Positions 32,475-41,139 of a DNA stretch of 64,000 nt are shown here, one piece after another. The position numbers and the translations under genes are program-made. Position 1 is the stretch's first letter; each line of letters starts with the position of its first letter. The notes under the pieces are model-generated. The model was given only the letters and a program-made list of their open reading frames with translations. It was not told the DNA's origin and did no database searches. Source of the DNA: Clavibacter sepedonicus. Lineage in GTDB: Bacteria; Actinomycetota; Actinomycetes; Actinomycetales; Microbacteriaceae. The stretch is from assembly GCF_000069225.1 (NCBI RefSeq), contig NC_010407.1, forward strand, positions 2,294,001-2,358,000. Reading direction: 5' to 3'.

Positions 32475-34048
32475 GACGCGCTCCGCTGGAGGGCGCCGCG
32501 GAGGTCGTCGAGGTAGCCGATCGTGAGGACGGAGAGGTCGCCGAGGCGGCGGAGTCCCGGCTCGACCTCGGGGTCGCAGACCACCGCGACCACCTGCACG
32601 CCGGGCGGGAAGCCGACGGCGGCCGAGCGGATCGCGGCGGGTGCGGCCCCGGTGCCGCAGACGAGGAACACGACGGACACGCCCGCGACCTCGTCGGACG
32701 CGGCCCGGGCGAGCTCCACGAGCGACGCCGCCCGGTCGGATGCGGTGATCTCGGCGAGGTCGTCGAGGAGGCGGTCGCGCGTGACGGTGGCGAGGCGGCG
32801 GAGGCGGGCGGAGCGGGATCCGGGCGGGCCGGAGCGGGCCACGGTGCGGGCGAGGCCGGGCAGCGTCGGCACGGTCGGGAGGCGGCGCACGCGCCGTGCC
32901 GTGCGGTCGGCGCTCGCGACGACCTGGAGGGTGCGCGCGTCGACGATGGCGCGCGCCCCCAGGGATCCGACGACGCTCACGGCCAGCTCGAACTCGGCGT
33001 CGGCGGTGGATCCGGCGAGCGCGCCCGCCGCGTGCCCGGCCGCGACCGTGGTACCGCCCGCGGGGATCGCCCCGGCGCCGCCCGCCGGCGCGCCCGCCTC
33101 CGCGACGGCCGCCTCCCCGTCCCCGTAGTCCCCCGCGTGCAGCGACAGCGCGACCATGATGTGGCTCCGCCGAATCTCCTCGAACCGCCGCACCATGTGC
33201 ACGCCGGTCTTCGCGGTAGAGCGCCAGTGGATGTGCCGCACCGGGTCGCCCGGCACGTACTCGCGGAGCGACTGGAAGGACACGTCGCTGTCGGTGAGGT
33301 CGCGTGTGGCGCGGCCCTCGAGGTCGCGGACGAAGCCCGTGCTCGTGCTGGGCATCGCGAGCGTGCGCGGGTGCACGAGCAGCCGGGTCGCGGCGGCCTC
33401 GGCGGACTCGCGGCGCACCAGGCCGATCGGGTCGCCCCGGACGATGCGCGCGGGGCCGAGCGCGATCACGCCGCGGCGCGAGGTGGGCACCACGAACACG
33501 TCCTCGTGGGTGTGGCCGTGCGCGAGGGACGGCACGTGGACCTCGGCGAGACCGGATCCGACCGGCACCTCCACCGTGAGCCCGACGGCCCGGCGGCGCA
33601 GCGGGTTCCGGACGGCGACGGTCGCGGGCGCGCGCTCCCCCGCCACCACGCGGTCGCGCGGGAGGCGCAGCGACACCTCGACGCCGGACGACCCGACGAG
33701 GTGGAGAAGCGCGATGAGCCAGAGGGCGCCGGCGGTCCACCCGACCGCGACGAGCTCGCGCCAGCCCAGCGCGTAGCCGGCCGCGCCCGCGAGGACGGCG
33801 CCCAGCGCGACGACGCGGCCGAGCGGCGTGACGACCGCGACCAGGCGCGCGAGCGCGTGGCGCGGCCGGGCGACGGCAGGGGCGGGGCCGGCAGCACCGG
33901 CAGCAGCGGCAGCGGCGGCAGCACCGGCAGCACCGGCAGCACCGGCGACGGCAGGGGCGGCGCCGGGCTCGGGAGCGGGCGCGACGGCGCGCGCGACGGC
34001 GGCGGGATCCGCGGCGTCGGCGCCGCCGCGCGTCCCGACCGCGCTCAT
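32471..34048 (-). CDS. DUF58 family protein
   Basis: This 525-residue protein with a DUF58 (von Willebrand A-like) domain is the standard partner of MoxR ATPases. After an Ala/Pro-rich N-terminus (about 15-60, encoded by a GGCAGCACC-type repeat) come two membrane helices (about 75-120) and a beta-rich extracellular or periplasmic stretch. The DUF58 core is DLEGRATRDLTDSDVSFQSL then REYVPGDPVRHIHWRSTAK (about 290), followed by the MIDAS-like region HIMVALSLHAGD. The ATG at 34048 overlaps the moxR stop and its own stop overlaps the next gene, so expression is translationally coupled. Its exact role is unknown; it may assemble or act on the neighbouring envelope proteins. Confidence 0.88.
   Translation of the reverse strand: MSAVGTRGGADAADPAAVARAVAPAPEPGAAPAVAGAAGAAGAAAAAAAAGAAGPAPAVARPRHALARLVAVVTPLGRVVALGAVLAGAAGYALGWRELVAVGWTAGALWLIALLHLVGSSGVEVSLRLPRDRVVAGERAPATVAVRNPLRRRAVGLTVEVPVGSGLAEVHVPSLAHGHTHEDVFVVPTSRRGVIALGPARIVRGDPIGLVRRESAEAAATRLLVHPRTLAMPSTSTGFVRDLEGRATRDLTDSDVSFQSLREYVPGDPVRHIHWRSTAKTGVHMVRRFEEIRRSHIMVALSLHAGDYGDGEAAVAEAGAPAGGAGAIPAGGTTVAAGHAAGALAGSTADAEFELAVSVVGSLGARAIVDARTLQVVASADRTARRVRRLPTVPTLPGLARTVARSGPPGSRSARLRRLATVTRDRLLDDLAEITASDRAASLVELARAASDEVAGVSVVFLVCGTGAAPAAIRSAAVGFPPGVQVVAVVCDPEVEPGLRRLGDLSVLTIGYLDDLRGALQRSAS
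33880..33960. repeat. low-complexity CCGGCAGCA-type repeat within the DUF58 gene
   Basis: A run of imperfect 9-base units (CCGGCAGCA and variants) encodes the Ala/Gly-rich N-terminus of the DUF58 protein. It is likely to vary in copy number between strains. Confidence 0.6.
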
Positions 34049-35055
34049 CCGCCCGGCCGCGCGGCGGACGGCCCCGCGGCCCGCGCCCCCGCGTGCCCGT
34101 CGCGCGGCGGCGCGGTCTCGATGAGGATCTGCGACAGCACGCTCGTGGGCGTCACGCCGTCGAACTCGGCCTCGGGATCCAGCAGCAGGCGGTGCGCGAG
34201 CACGGGCTCGGCGAGCGCCTTCACGTCGTCGGGCACCACGTAGTGCCGGCCGTCGGCGGCGGCCCAGGTACGGGACGCGCGCACGAGGGCGAGGGCACCG
34301 CGCACGCTCGCGCCCAGCCGCACCTCGGGCGCGGCGCGGGTCGCGTCGACGAGGCGCACCACGTAGTCGGCGACCGCGGGATCCACGTGCACGGTCCCCG
34401 CGCGCTCCTGCAGCGCCCGCACGGCCGCCGCCGACGCGACGGGCGCGAGCGTCACGTCGTGCGCGCTCACGGACGCGCCCTGCAGGATCCGCAGCATCGA
34501 CTCGTGGTCCGGGTACCCGATGGAGGTGCGGAGCAGGAACCGGTCGAGCTGCGCCTCGGGCAGCGCGTAGGTGCCTGCCTGCTCGATCGGGTTCTGCGTG
34601 GCGATGACCATGAACGGGTGCCCGACGTCGTACGGCGTGCCGTCGACCGTGACGCGGCCCTCCTCCATCACCTCGAGGAGCGCCGACTGGGTCTTCGGGC
34701 TCGCGCGGTTGATCTCGTCGGCCAGCACGATGCTCGCGAACACCGGCCCGCGGTGGAACTCGAACTCGCCCGTGCGCTGGTCGTAGACGCTGACGCCCGT
34801 GATGTCGCCGGGCAGCACGTCGGGCGTGAACTGCACGCGGCTGTGCGTGCCGTCGACGGTCTGCGCTATGGCGCGCGCGAGGGACGTCTTGCCGATGCCG
34901 GGCACGTCCTCGAGCAGCAGGTGCCCGCCCGTGACCATGGCGGTGAAGGCGAGGCGCACCACGTGGGACTTCCCGAGCAGCACCTGCTCGACGTTGCGCA
35001 CCAGGCGCGCGAACTCGTCCTGGAAGGCGCGGGCCTCGTCGGCGGTCATCGTCAT
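34045..35055 (-). CDS. MoxR-family AAA+ ATPase
   Basis: This 336-residue cytoplasmic AAA+ chaperone has Walker A DVPGIGKTSLARA (about 50-60), Walker B SIVLADEINRA (about 108) and sensor 1 MVIATQNPIEQAGTYALPEA (about 150). The Arg finger lies in QLDRFLLR. The C-terminal lid ends with a basic tail. The MoxR/DUF58 pairing is very widespread, and the ATPase is thought to help fold or activate a substrate, here perhaps the Ig-like protein or the TgpA-like protein. ATG 35055 lies 60 bp after the preceding gene and overlaps the next by ATGA. The protein is complete. Confidence 0.93.
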   Translation of the reverse strand: MTMTADEARAFQDEFARLVRNVEQVLLGKSHVVRLAFTAMVTGGHLLLEDVPGIGKTSLARAIAQTVDGTHSRVQFTPDVLPGDITGVSVYDQRTGEFEFHRGPVFASIVLADEINRASPKTQSALLEVMEEGRVTVDGTPYDVGHPFMVIATQNPIEQAGTYALPEAQLDRFLLRTSIGYPDHESMLRILQGASVSAHDVTLAPVASAAAVRALQERAGTVHVDPAVADYVVRLVDATRAAPEVRLGASVRGALALVRASRTWAAADGRHYVVPDDVKALAEPVLAHRLLLDPEAEFDGVTPTSVLSQILIETAPPRDGHAGARAAGPSAARPGG

Positions 35056-35115
35056 GGGGGGCGTGCCTCTCGGGTGCGGCCGCGTCGTCCGGCGGGATGG
35101 CCGCGGGTTCGGCCG

Positions 35116-38100
35116 TCATCCGCGGTGGGCGTACGTGTACAGGGTGCCCGAGTTCGCGGTGACCCGCACCTCCAGGATCCGCTCGCCGCCCGCGGGGACC
35201 GCGCACGACCCGGCCGCGCCCGAGGACGCGTCGGTCCACGCGCCCTGGCCGCCGCAGCGCCACTCGCTGCGCGCGTACCCGCTGCCGTCGCCGACGCGCG
35301 CGCCGCGACCCGCGGCCGGCGGCATCGAGGTCCACGAGAAGGCCGTGACGCCGGCGTCGTCGGTCGCCGAGCGCACGTCGCCCGCGCGCGCGTCGACGGC
35401 GGTGCCGGCGGAGACCGGATCCGACCAGCCGCTCGAGCGCTGGCGCCCGTCGCCCGAGTCCTCCACGACGCGCACCTGGATCGTCGCGCCGACGCCCGTG
35501 CGCGGCAGCGTGAGCGCCTGGCCCACGCCGATGGGGACGCCGTCGCCCTGCCCGTCGACCCGGTACAGCAGCAGCGCCGACGCGGACGGGTCGCCCGGCC
35601 GGTAGCGGGCGTCGGCGAGGACCGCGCGGAAGACGCCGTCGCTCCCGCGGTCCGGGCTCGGCAGGTCGACCGTGACGACGGGCGTCGACGGCGCCGTGCG
35701 CGGGATCAGCTGGCCGGCCTCGACGACCGTGCAGCCCTGGCTGTTGGCGGCGAGCACCGCGAAGGCGACCGGCTGATCCGTGGCGAGGCCCGTGAACACG
35801 TGGCTGGTCGCGCCGCCGACGTCGACCGCGGGTCCGTGCTCGGCCGACCACGGCGAGACGCCCTCGGTGGGCACGGAGCAGCCGGGCGCGGAGCCGGGGG
35901 CGTACGCGGCGACGAGGTAGCGGATCCCGTCGACGCCCTGGCCCTGGAACGCGGGCCAGGACACAGTGACGCGCGTCTCGTCGGCCGGGTCGGCCACGGC
36001 GCCGGGCACGCCCGTCGCGGTCGGAGCGCCGCGCGGCGTGCCGGTCGCGGTGGCGGCGAGCCACGCGGATGCGTCCTGCACCTGGGCGCTGTTGCGCGCG
36101 GCCACCGCGACGGCGACGGGCACCTCGGCGACGAGCGACGGATCCCGCACCTCGACGCTCGTGGCGTCGGCCGCGACCTGCCGGGTGATGCCGCCCACCC
36201 CCACGACGTACTGCGTGACGGGGCTCGACGACGACGGCACCGCCGACGGCTGCCACGAGACGCGGAGCCCGTCGACGAGCGGCTCGATCGCGAGGCCGGC
36301 GGGGGCGGCCGGGAGCACGTCCGACCACAGGCCCGAGATCGACACCGGGTCCGAGGTGCCGACCCCGTTGATCGCCACCACCTCCACCTGCACCGAGGCC
36401 GCGGGGCCGTTGCCGGGCGTCGGCACGGTGCACGTCGTCGACGGGCAGACGACGGCCGCGGTCGCGGTGCCGCCGCGGAGGACGCGCACCTGGTAGCCCG
36501 TGATGGCGGATCCGTTGAAGGCGCCCGGCTCGAACGCGACCGTGAGCGACCGGTCCGCGAAGCCGGACGCGCGGAGGGCCGAGACGGGCCCCGGGCGGTC
36601 CTGCACGTGGATCACGACGGTGCCGAACGCGGCCCGCCCCGCGTCGCCCGTCGCGTCGCGCACCTCGTACTGCACGCGCACGTCGCCGGGCTCGGCGTCG
36701 GCGGACGCGTTGACGGCGAGGGTGGCGCGGTCGGCCGACGGCGTCACCGTCACTCCGGCAGGGAGGCTCGCGCCGTCGGCGCCGCGGATGGAGGCGACCG
36801 TGAGCGGCGTGCCCGGGAACGGGTTGCCCGCCTGGTCGTTGGCGAGCACGTCGATGGACGTGGAGGATCCGCGGGTCACCTCGCCCTCGTCGGTCGCGGG
36901 CTCGGCGAGCGGGCGCGTCGACGGCACCACGCGGAGGTCCACGCGGCCCGCCCGCCCGGTCTGCGTGGCGTCGCGGACGCTCACCGGGAACGACGCGGCC
37001 TGTCCCGTCGCCGCGGCCTCGTCGGCCGAGATGCGGAGCGTGCCGCCGTCGACCGACGCGCGGAAGCCGGCGGCGACGGCCCCCTCCAGCGCGAAGGCGA
37101 GCTGCCCGCGGTCGTCCTGGTACGGGTAGGTGGTGAGGCGGCCGAGGTCGACGTCCTTGGACTGCCCGGGCTCCAGGTCGATGACCGCGCCCGTGAACAC
37201 GGGCGGCTGGTTCTCGGTGGGCGTGACCGTGATGGGGAGCACGAGCGCGGCCGTGCGCCCGCCGTCGGCGCCGGATCCGGATCCGTCGGTCACCGTGAAC
37301 GAGATCGCCGCCGGCCCGAAGTACCCCGGCTCGCTCCGGTACGCGACGGTGTCCTCGTCCACGAGCTCCACGGGTCCGTCGGCGTGCGTCGCCTGGGGCG
37401 AGTTCGGGTCGGCGATGCGCACGGCCCGGCCGCCCGCGGCGACCACCTGCTGGTCGAGCTCGACCACGAGCCGCTCGCCGCTCGCCACGGTCGGGCGCGG
37501 CACGCCCACGCGCAGCTGCGGCAGCGTGTCCTCGAAGCCGGGCACCCAGACGAAGGCCGTCGCCGAGATCGAGGGGTCGTCCGGCTGCGCCACCGTGAAC
37601 GGGACGATCCGGCGCTCGTCGCCGACCTCGACGCGGATCCGCCCGTCGGCCGTCACGCGCGCCACGTCCTCGTAGCCCGCGCCGACCGCGAGCACGAGCG
37701 ACGACGCGTCGCCCTCCGCGGAGAAGACGCTGCGCATCACGTCCACGTCGACGCTCGACCGGTCGAGCACGTCGGAGAGCTGCAGCACCGTGTCGCGCGC
37801 GATGGGCCGGGTGGGCGGCGCGGCGGGATCCACGATCACGGTGAGGAACGCCTCGTCGCTCCCGCCGCGCGCGTTGCGCACGCCGTAGACGAAGCCGTAG
37901 CGCCCGGCCTGCTCGGGCGCGACGACGCGGACGGTGTCGCCGTCGAGGCCCGCGACGAGCCCCTCGGCCTGCGGCTGCACCGACACGAGCTCGAGCGCGC
38001 CGCCGTCGGGATCCGTGTCGTTCGCGAGCACCTGCACGCGCAGCACGCGGCCGGGCCGCACGGTCACGGTGTCGGCGGTCGCGACGGGGTTCCTGGCGCC

Positions 38101-41100
38101 CTCGACGCGCGTGCTGATGCCCACGCGGATCGTGCCGGTCGCCCGGGCGCCGAGCCCGTCGACCACGGCGTACGCGAACGCGTCGGTGCCGGTGGAGTAG
38201 TCGCCCGCCTGGTAGTCGATCCAGTCCGGCCCGACCTCGATGACCTGCCCCTTCTCCGGCCCGCTGTCCTGCCCGAGCAGCCGCACGGAGTCGCCGTCGG
38301 GGTCGATGCCGGTGAGCGGCACCGGGATCCGCACGGTCTCCCCCGCGAGCACGCGCGCCGTGAGCGGGCGCGGCACGGGCGCCGCGTTGGTCGCGACGTC
38401 GGCCTCGCGCACGGACACGGTGAGGGTCGCGGTCGCCCACTGCCCGTCGGGCGCGACCGCGCGGTAGACGGCCGTGTAGTCGCCCGTGCGGTCGGGCGCG
38501 AGGTAGCGGAGGCGGTCCTCGCTCGCGAAGAGGAGGCCGGCGCCCTCGGGCAGCGGATCCACGAGCACGGGGTCGAGGCGCAGCGCGTCGCCGTCGGGCT
38601 GCTCGTCGTTGGCGAGCACCGGGATGTCCACGGCGTCGCCCACGCGCACGGCGACGCGGTCGTCGGTCGCGACGGGCGGCTGGCGGACGGCCGGCTCGGG
38701 CACCTCGATCACGGTGATCACGCCGGTCGCCTCGGCCACGCCGTTGCTCACGCGGTACGCGACGTCCACGGGTCCGTCGAGCGGCCGCGTCAGGCTGATC
38801 CGCACGAGCCGCTGCCCGACGACCTCCGCGCGCACGCCCACGGCGTCGTCGGGCGATGTCGCGTCGGTGATCACGAGCACGCCGCCCGCGGGGTCGAAGT
38901 CGGCCTGGAGCACGTCCACGTCCTGCGCCTGGAGCGCGCGCACGAACACGGTGTGCGGCACGGTCACGGGCCGTCCGTCGGACTCGACGGCCCCGCGCAC
39001 CTCGACGCGCACGACGCCCGTGGCCGTGGTCCGCCCGTCGGTCACCGTGTACTCGAGCAGGTGCGTGCCGGCCTGGCCGCCCTGCAGGCGGAAGGTGCCG
39101 GCCTCGAGGTCGGGCGTGATCTGCACGCCGGCCCGCGCGGGGACGGCCGCCAGCCGGATCGCGCCGCTCCCGCCGCGCGCGTGCGTCAGCGGCTCCACCG
39201 TGATCTCGCGCCCGAGCGACGCCTGCACGACGAAGCCCTCGGCCACGAGCGGCACGTCCCCTTCGCGGCGCACGGTGACGACCAGCTCCCCGGATCCCTC
39301 CTCGCGCCCGTCGGACACCTGCAGCGCGACCGTGCGCGTGTCGCCGCCGGCCCCCGCGTCCGTGTAGACGACGCGCCCCTCGGGCTTCCAGCTGACGGCG
39401 TCGGGCGCGGCGACGCTCGCGCGCGTGAGGTACACGGGATCCCCGTCGGGGTCGTACCACCCGCCCAGCACGTCGGTCTGCAGCCGGTCGCCCTCGGCCA
39501 CGGATCCGGTCGCCGGCCGCACCTGCACGGGCGGCGCGTTCTCGTCGGGCGCGCGCACGGCGACCCGCACGTCCGCCGTCGCCGTGCCTCCGCGCCCGTC
39601 GCTCACGACGTACGAGAACCGCACCGTGCCGGACGCGCGCGCGGCGAGCGCGAGCTGGAGGCCCTGGCCGTCGTCCACGACGTCGACCGCGCCGACCTCG
39701 GCGTCCACGGGTGTGACGGAGTCGATCACGAGCACGTCGCCGTTCGGGTCGTGGTCGTTGAGCAGCACGGGCAGCGCGGTGGTGCGGCCGGGCCGCGCCC
39801 CGAGGTCGTCGTCGACCGCGACGGGCGGCTGCTGCACGCGGTCGGTCTCGGGCGGGGTGTCCGCGGTGTTCTGCTCGACGACGGTGTCGGAGCGGTCGCG
39901 GTCGATGAGGTCCGACCAGTTGTCGATGCGGCCCGCGTCGCGCTGCACGGCCCAGGCGGTGCCGCCGCGCGTGTCGTTGAGCACGACGCGCGCGCCGTCG
40001 ACGACGAAGCGCAGGGACGCCTGCTGCGGCATGGATCCGAGGTCGCCGGTCGCGCCCGCCGCCGTGCGCCGCGCGTCCTGGTCGACCTCGCCCGCACCCG
40101 GGAGCACGGCGGGGGCCAGGCACCGCTGCCAGCCGGATCCGTCGGTCCAGCCCGCGTACTCGCAGCCGGCCACGCGGACGGGGCGCGCGGGCTCGCCGCG
40201 CGCGTCGCCGGAGACGACGACCGGCTCGCCGCCCGCGACGGGCACGTCGACGAGTCCGCCCGAGTGCGCGACGAGCACGCCGCTCCCGTCCGAGGAGGCG
40301 CGCTGGAGGGCGACGCGCGCGTCCGCGGCCACGGATCCGGCGAGGTCGACCGTGCGCCCGTCGACGAGGAGGGCGCGCGCGTCGGCGTCGTAGAGCGCCC
40401 AGTGGTCGCCGACGGAGGCGAGCGCGAGCCGCTGCCCGGCGGGTCGGCCGGAATCCCCCGCCTGGACGGTCTCGCCCGCGAGCGCGGCCGCGGGGTCGGC
40501 GAGGGCGTCGGCCGCCTCGTCCACGGGCGCGCCGACGGGCCCGACGTCCACGGTCTCGCTCACCGTGTCCTCGGTGGCGGCCTGGATACGCGACAGCGCG
40601 CCCGTCGCGGCCGAGTACACGAGGAGCGTCCCGTCGTCGCCCATCGACGCGACGGCGTCGGTCCCGAGGAGGAGCGCGGGCGCGCTCGCGGCGTCGAACG
40701 CGGAGAGGCCCGCCACCGGCACGAGCCACAGCTGGCCGGTCGCCGGCACGAGGATCGCGGCGCGGGATCCCGCGAGCATGACCTCGGCGCCCGCGGGCAG
40801 CGGCGCCGTGTCGACCACCGCGCTCGTCGCGTCGTCGACCACGTCGAGGCGCGAACTGCCGCGGTCGGCGAGCAGCACGGTGGATCCGGCCTGCAGCACG
40901 TCGATGTCCTCGCTGCGGGAGTCGACGACGCTGTCGAGCTCGAGCACGGACGTGTTGGCGCGGCCGATGGCCTGCTGCGCCGAGTTGACGACCCACACGG
41001 ATCCGTCGTCGAGGTCGACCCGCTGCGCCTGGTAGCCGTCCGACACGAGCGCGAAGCCCGTGAGGAGGGCGAGCACGACGGCCCCGCCGGTGACGGTCGT

Positions 41101-41139
41101 CGCGGCCTGGCGGTGGCGGCGGATCCACTCGCGGATCAT
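35116..41139 (-). CDS. giant membrane-anchored Ig-like/fibronectin III repeat protein
   Basis: This 2007-residue protein starts with a short basic cytoplasmic tail and one membrane helix (TTVTGGAVVLALLTGFALV, about 15-35), so the rest is outside. Residues about 40-400 look like a beta-propeller-type domain. From about 435 to 1510 there are tandem Ig/cadherin-like domains, each ending near NDxDPDGD (LLNDHDPNGD, LANDTDPDGG and others), motifs that bind Ca2+ in relatives. From about 1513 come at least three fibronectin III domains (PGPVSALRASGFADR, APAGLAIEPLVDGLRVSW, ETRVTVSWPAF). A Cys pair lies in the last 50 residues. No LPxTG or second membrane helix is seen. ATG 41139 overlaps the kinase stop. 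It may be a surface adhesin or the scaffold of the operon product. Confidence 0.88.
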   Translation of the reverse strand: MIREWIRRHRQAATTVTGGAVVLALLTGFALVSDGYQAQRVDLDDGSVWVVNSAQQAIGRANTSVLELDSVVDSRSEDIDVLQAGSTVLLADRGSSRLDVVDDATSAVVDTAPLPAGAEVMLAGSRAAILVPATGQLWLVPVAGLSAFDAASAPALLLGTDAVASMGDDGTLLVYSAATGALSRIQAATEDTVSETVDVGPVGAPVDEAADALADPAAALAGETVQAGDSGRPAGQRLALASVGDHWALYDADARALLVDGRTVDLAGSVAADARVALQRASSDGSGVLVAHSGGLVDVPVAGGEPVVVSGDARGEPARPVRVAGCEYAGWTDGSGWQRCLAPAVLPGAGEVDQDARRTAAGATGDLGSMPQQASLRFVVDGARVVLNDTRGGTAWAVQRDAGRIDNWSDLIDRDRSDTVVEQNTADTPPETDRVQQPPVAVDDDLGARPGRTTALPVLLNDHDPNGDVLVIDSVTPVDAEVGAVDVVDDGQGLQLALAARASGTVRFSYVVSDGRGGTATADVRVAVRAPDENAPPVQVRPATGSVAEGDRLQTDVLGGWYDPDGDPVYLTRASVAAPDAVSWKPEGRVVYTDAGAGGDTRTVALQVSDGREEGSGELVVTVRREGDVPLVAEGFVVQASLGREITVEPLTHARGGSGAIRLAAVPARAGVQITPDLEAGTFRLQGGQAGTHLLEYTVTDGRTTATGVVRVEVRGAVESDGRPVTVPHTVFVRALQAQDVDVLQADFDPAGGVLVITDATSPDDAVGVRAEVVGQRLVRISLTRPLDGPVDVAYRVSNGVAEATGVITVIEVPEPAVRQPPVATDDRVAVRVGDAVDIPVLANDEQPDGDALRLDPVLVDPLPEGAGLLFASEDRLRYLAPDRTGDYTAVYRAVAPDGQWATATLTVSVREADVATNAAPVPRPLTARVLAGETVRIPVPLTGIDPDGDSVRLLGQDSGPEKGQVIEVGPDWIDYQAGDYSTGTDAFAYAVVDGLGARATGTIRVGISTRVEGARNPVATADTVTVRPGRVLRVQVLANDTDPDGGALELVSVQPQAEGLVAGLDGDTVRVVAPEQAGRYGFVYGVRNARGGSDEAFLTVIVDPAAPPTRPIARDTVLQLSDVLDRSSVDVDVMRSVFSAEGDASSLVLAVGAGYEDVARVTADGRIRVEVGDERRIVPFTVAQPDDPSISATAFVWVPGFEDTLPQLRVGVPRPTVASGERLVVELDQQVVAAGGRAVRIADPNSPQATHADGPVELVDEDTVAYRSEPGYFGPAAISFTVTDGSGSGADGGRTAALVLPITVTPTENQPPVFTGAVIDLEPGQSKDVDLGRLTTYPYQDDRGQLAFALEGAVAAGFRASVDGGTLRISADEAAATGQAASFPVSVRDATQTGRAGRVDLRVVPSTRPLAEPATDEGEVTRGSSTSIDVLANDQAGNPFPGTPLTVASIRGADGASLPAGVTVTPSADRATLAVNASADAEPGDVRVQYEVRDATGDAGRAAFGTVVIHVQDRPGPVSALRASGFADRSLTVAFEPGAFNGSAITGYQVRVLRGGTATAAVVCPSTTCTVPTPGNGPAASVQVEVVAINGVGTSDPVSISGLWSDVLPAAPAGLAIEPLVDGLRVSWQPSAVPSSSSPVTQYVVGVGGITRQVAADATSVEVRDPSLVAEVPVAVAVAARNSAQVQDASAWLAATATGTPRGAPTATGVPGAVADPADETRVTVSWPAFQGQGVDGIRYLVAAYAPGSAPGCSVPTEGVSPWSAEHGPAVDVGGATSHVFTGLATDQPVAFAVLAANSQGCTVVEAGQLIPRTAPSTPVVTVDLPSPDRGSDGVFRAVLADARYRPGDPSASALLLYRVDGQGDGVPIGVGQALTLPRTGVGATIQVRVVEDSGDGRQRSSGWSDPVSAGTAVDARAGDVRSATDDAGVTAFSWTSMPPAAGRGARVGDGSGYARSEWRCGGQGAWTDASSGAAGSCAVPAGGERILEVRVTANSGTLYTYAHRG

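Noticed and set aside
26775..32516. A 1900-codon open frame on the plus strand opposite the FtsK-like and TgpA-like genes
   Set aside because: Same antisense artefact. The composition is dominated by Arg/Gly/Ala, and the minus-strand frames have recognised domains and motifs.
32471..41128. A single 2885-codon minus-strand frame ending in the DUF58 gene
   Set aside because: Only the last 525 codons encode DUF58. The upstream part is an out-of-frame shadow of the MoxR and Ig-like genes. The ATG at 34048 with the ATGA overlap gives the real start.
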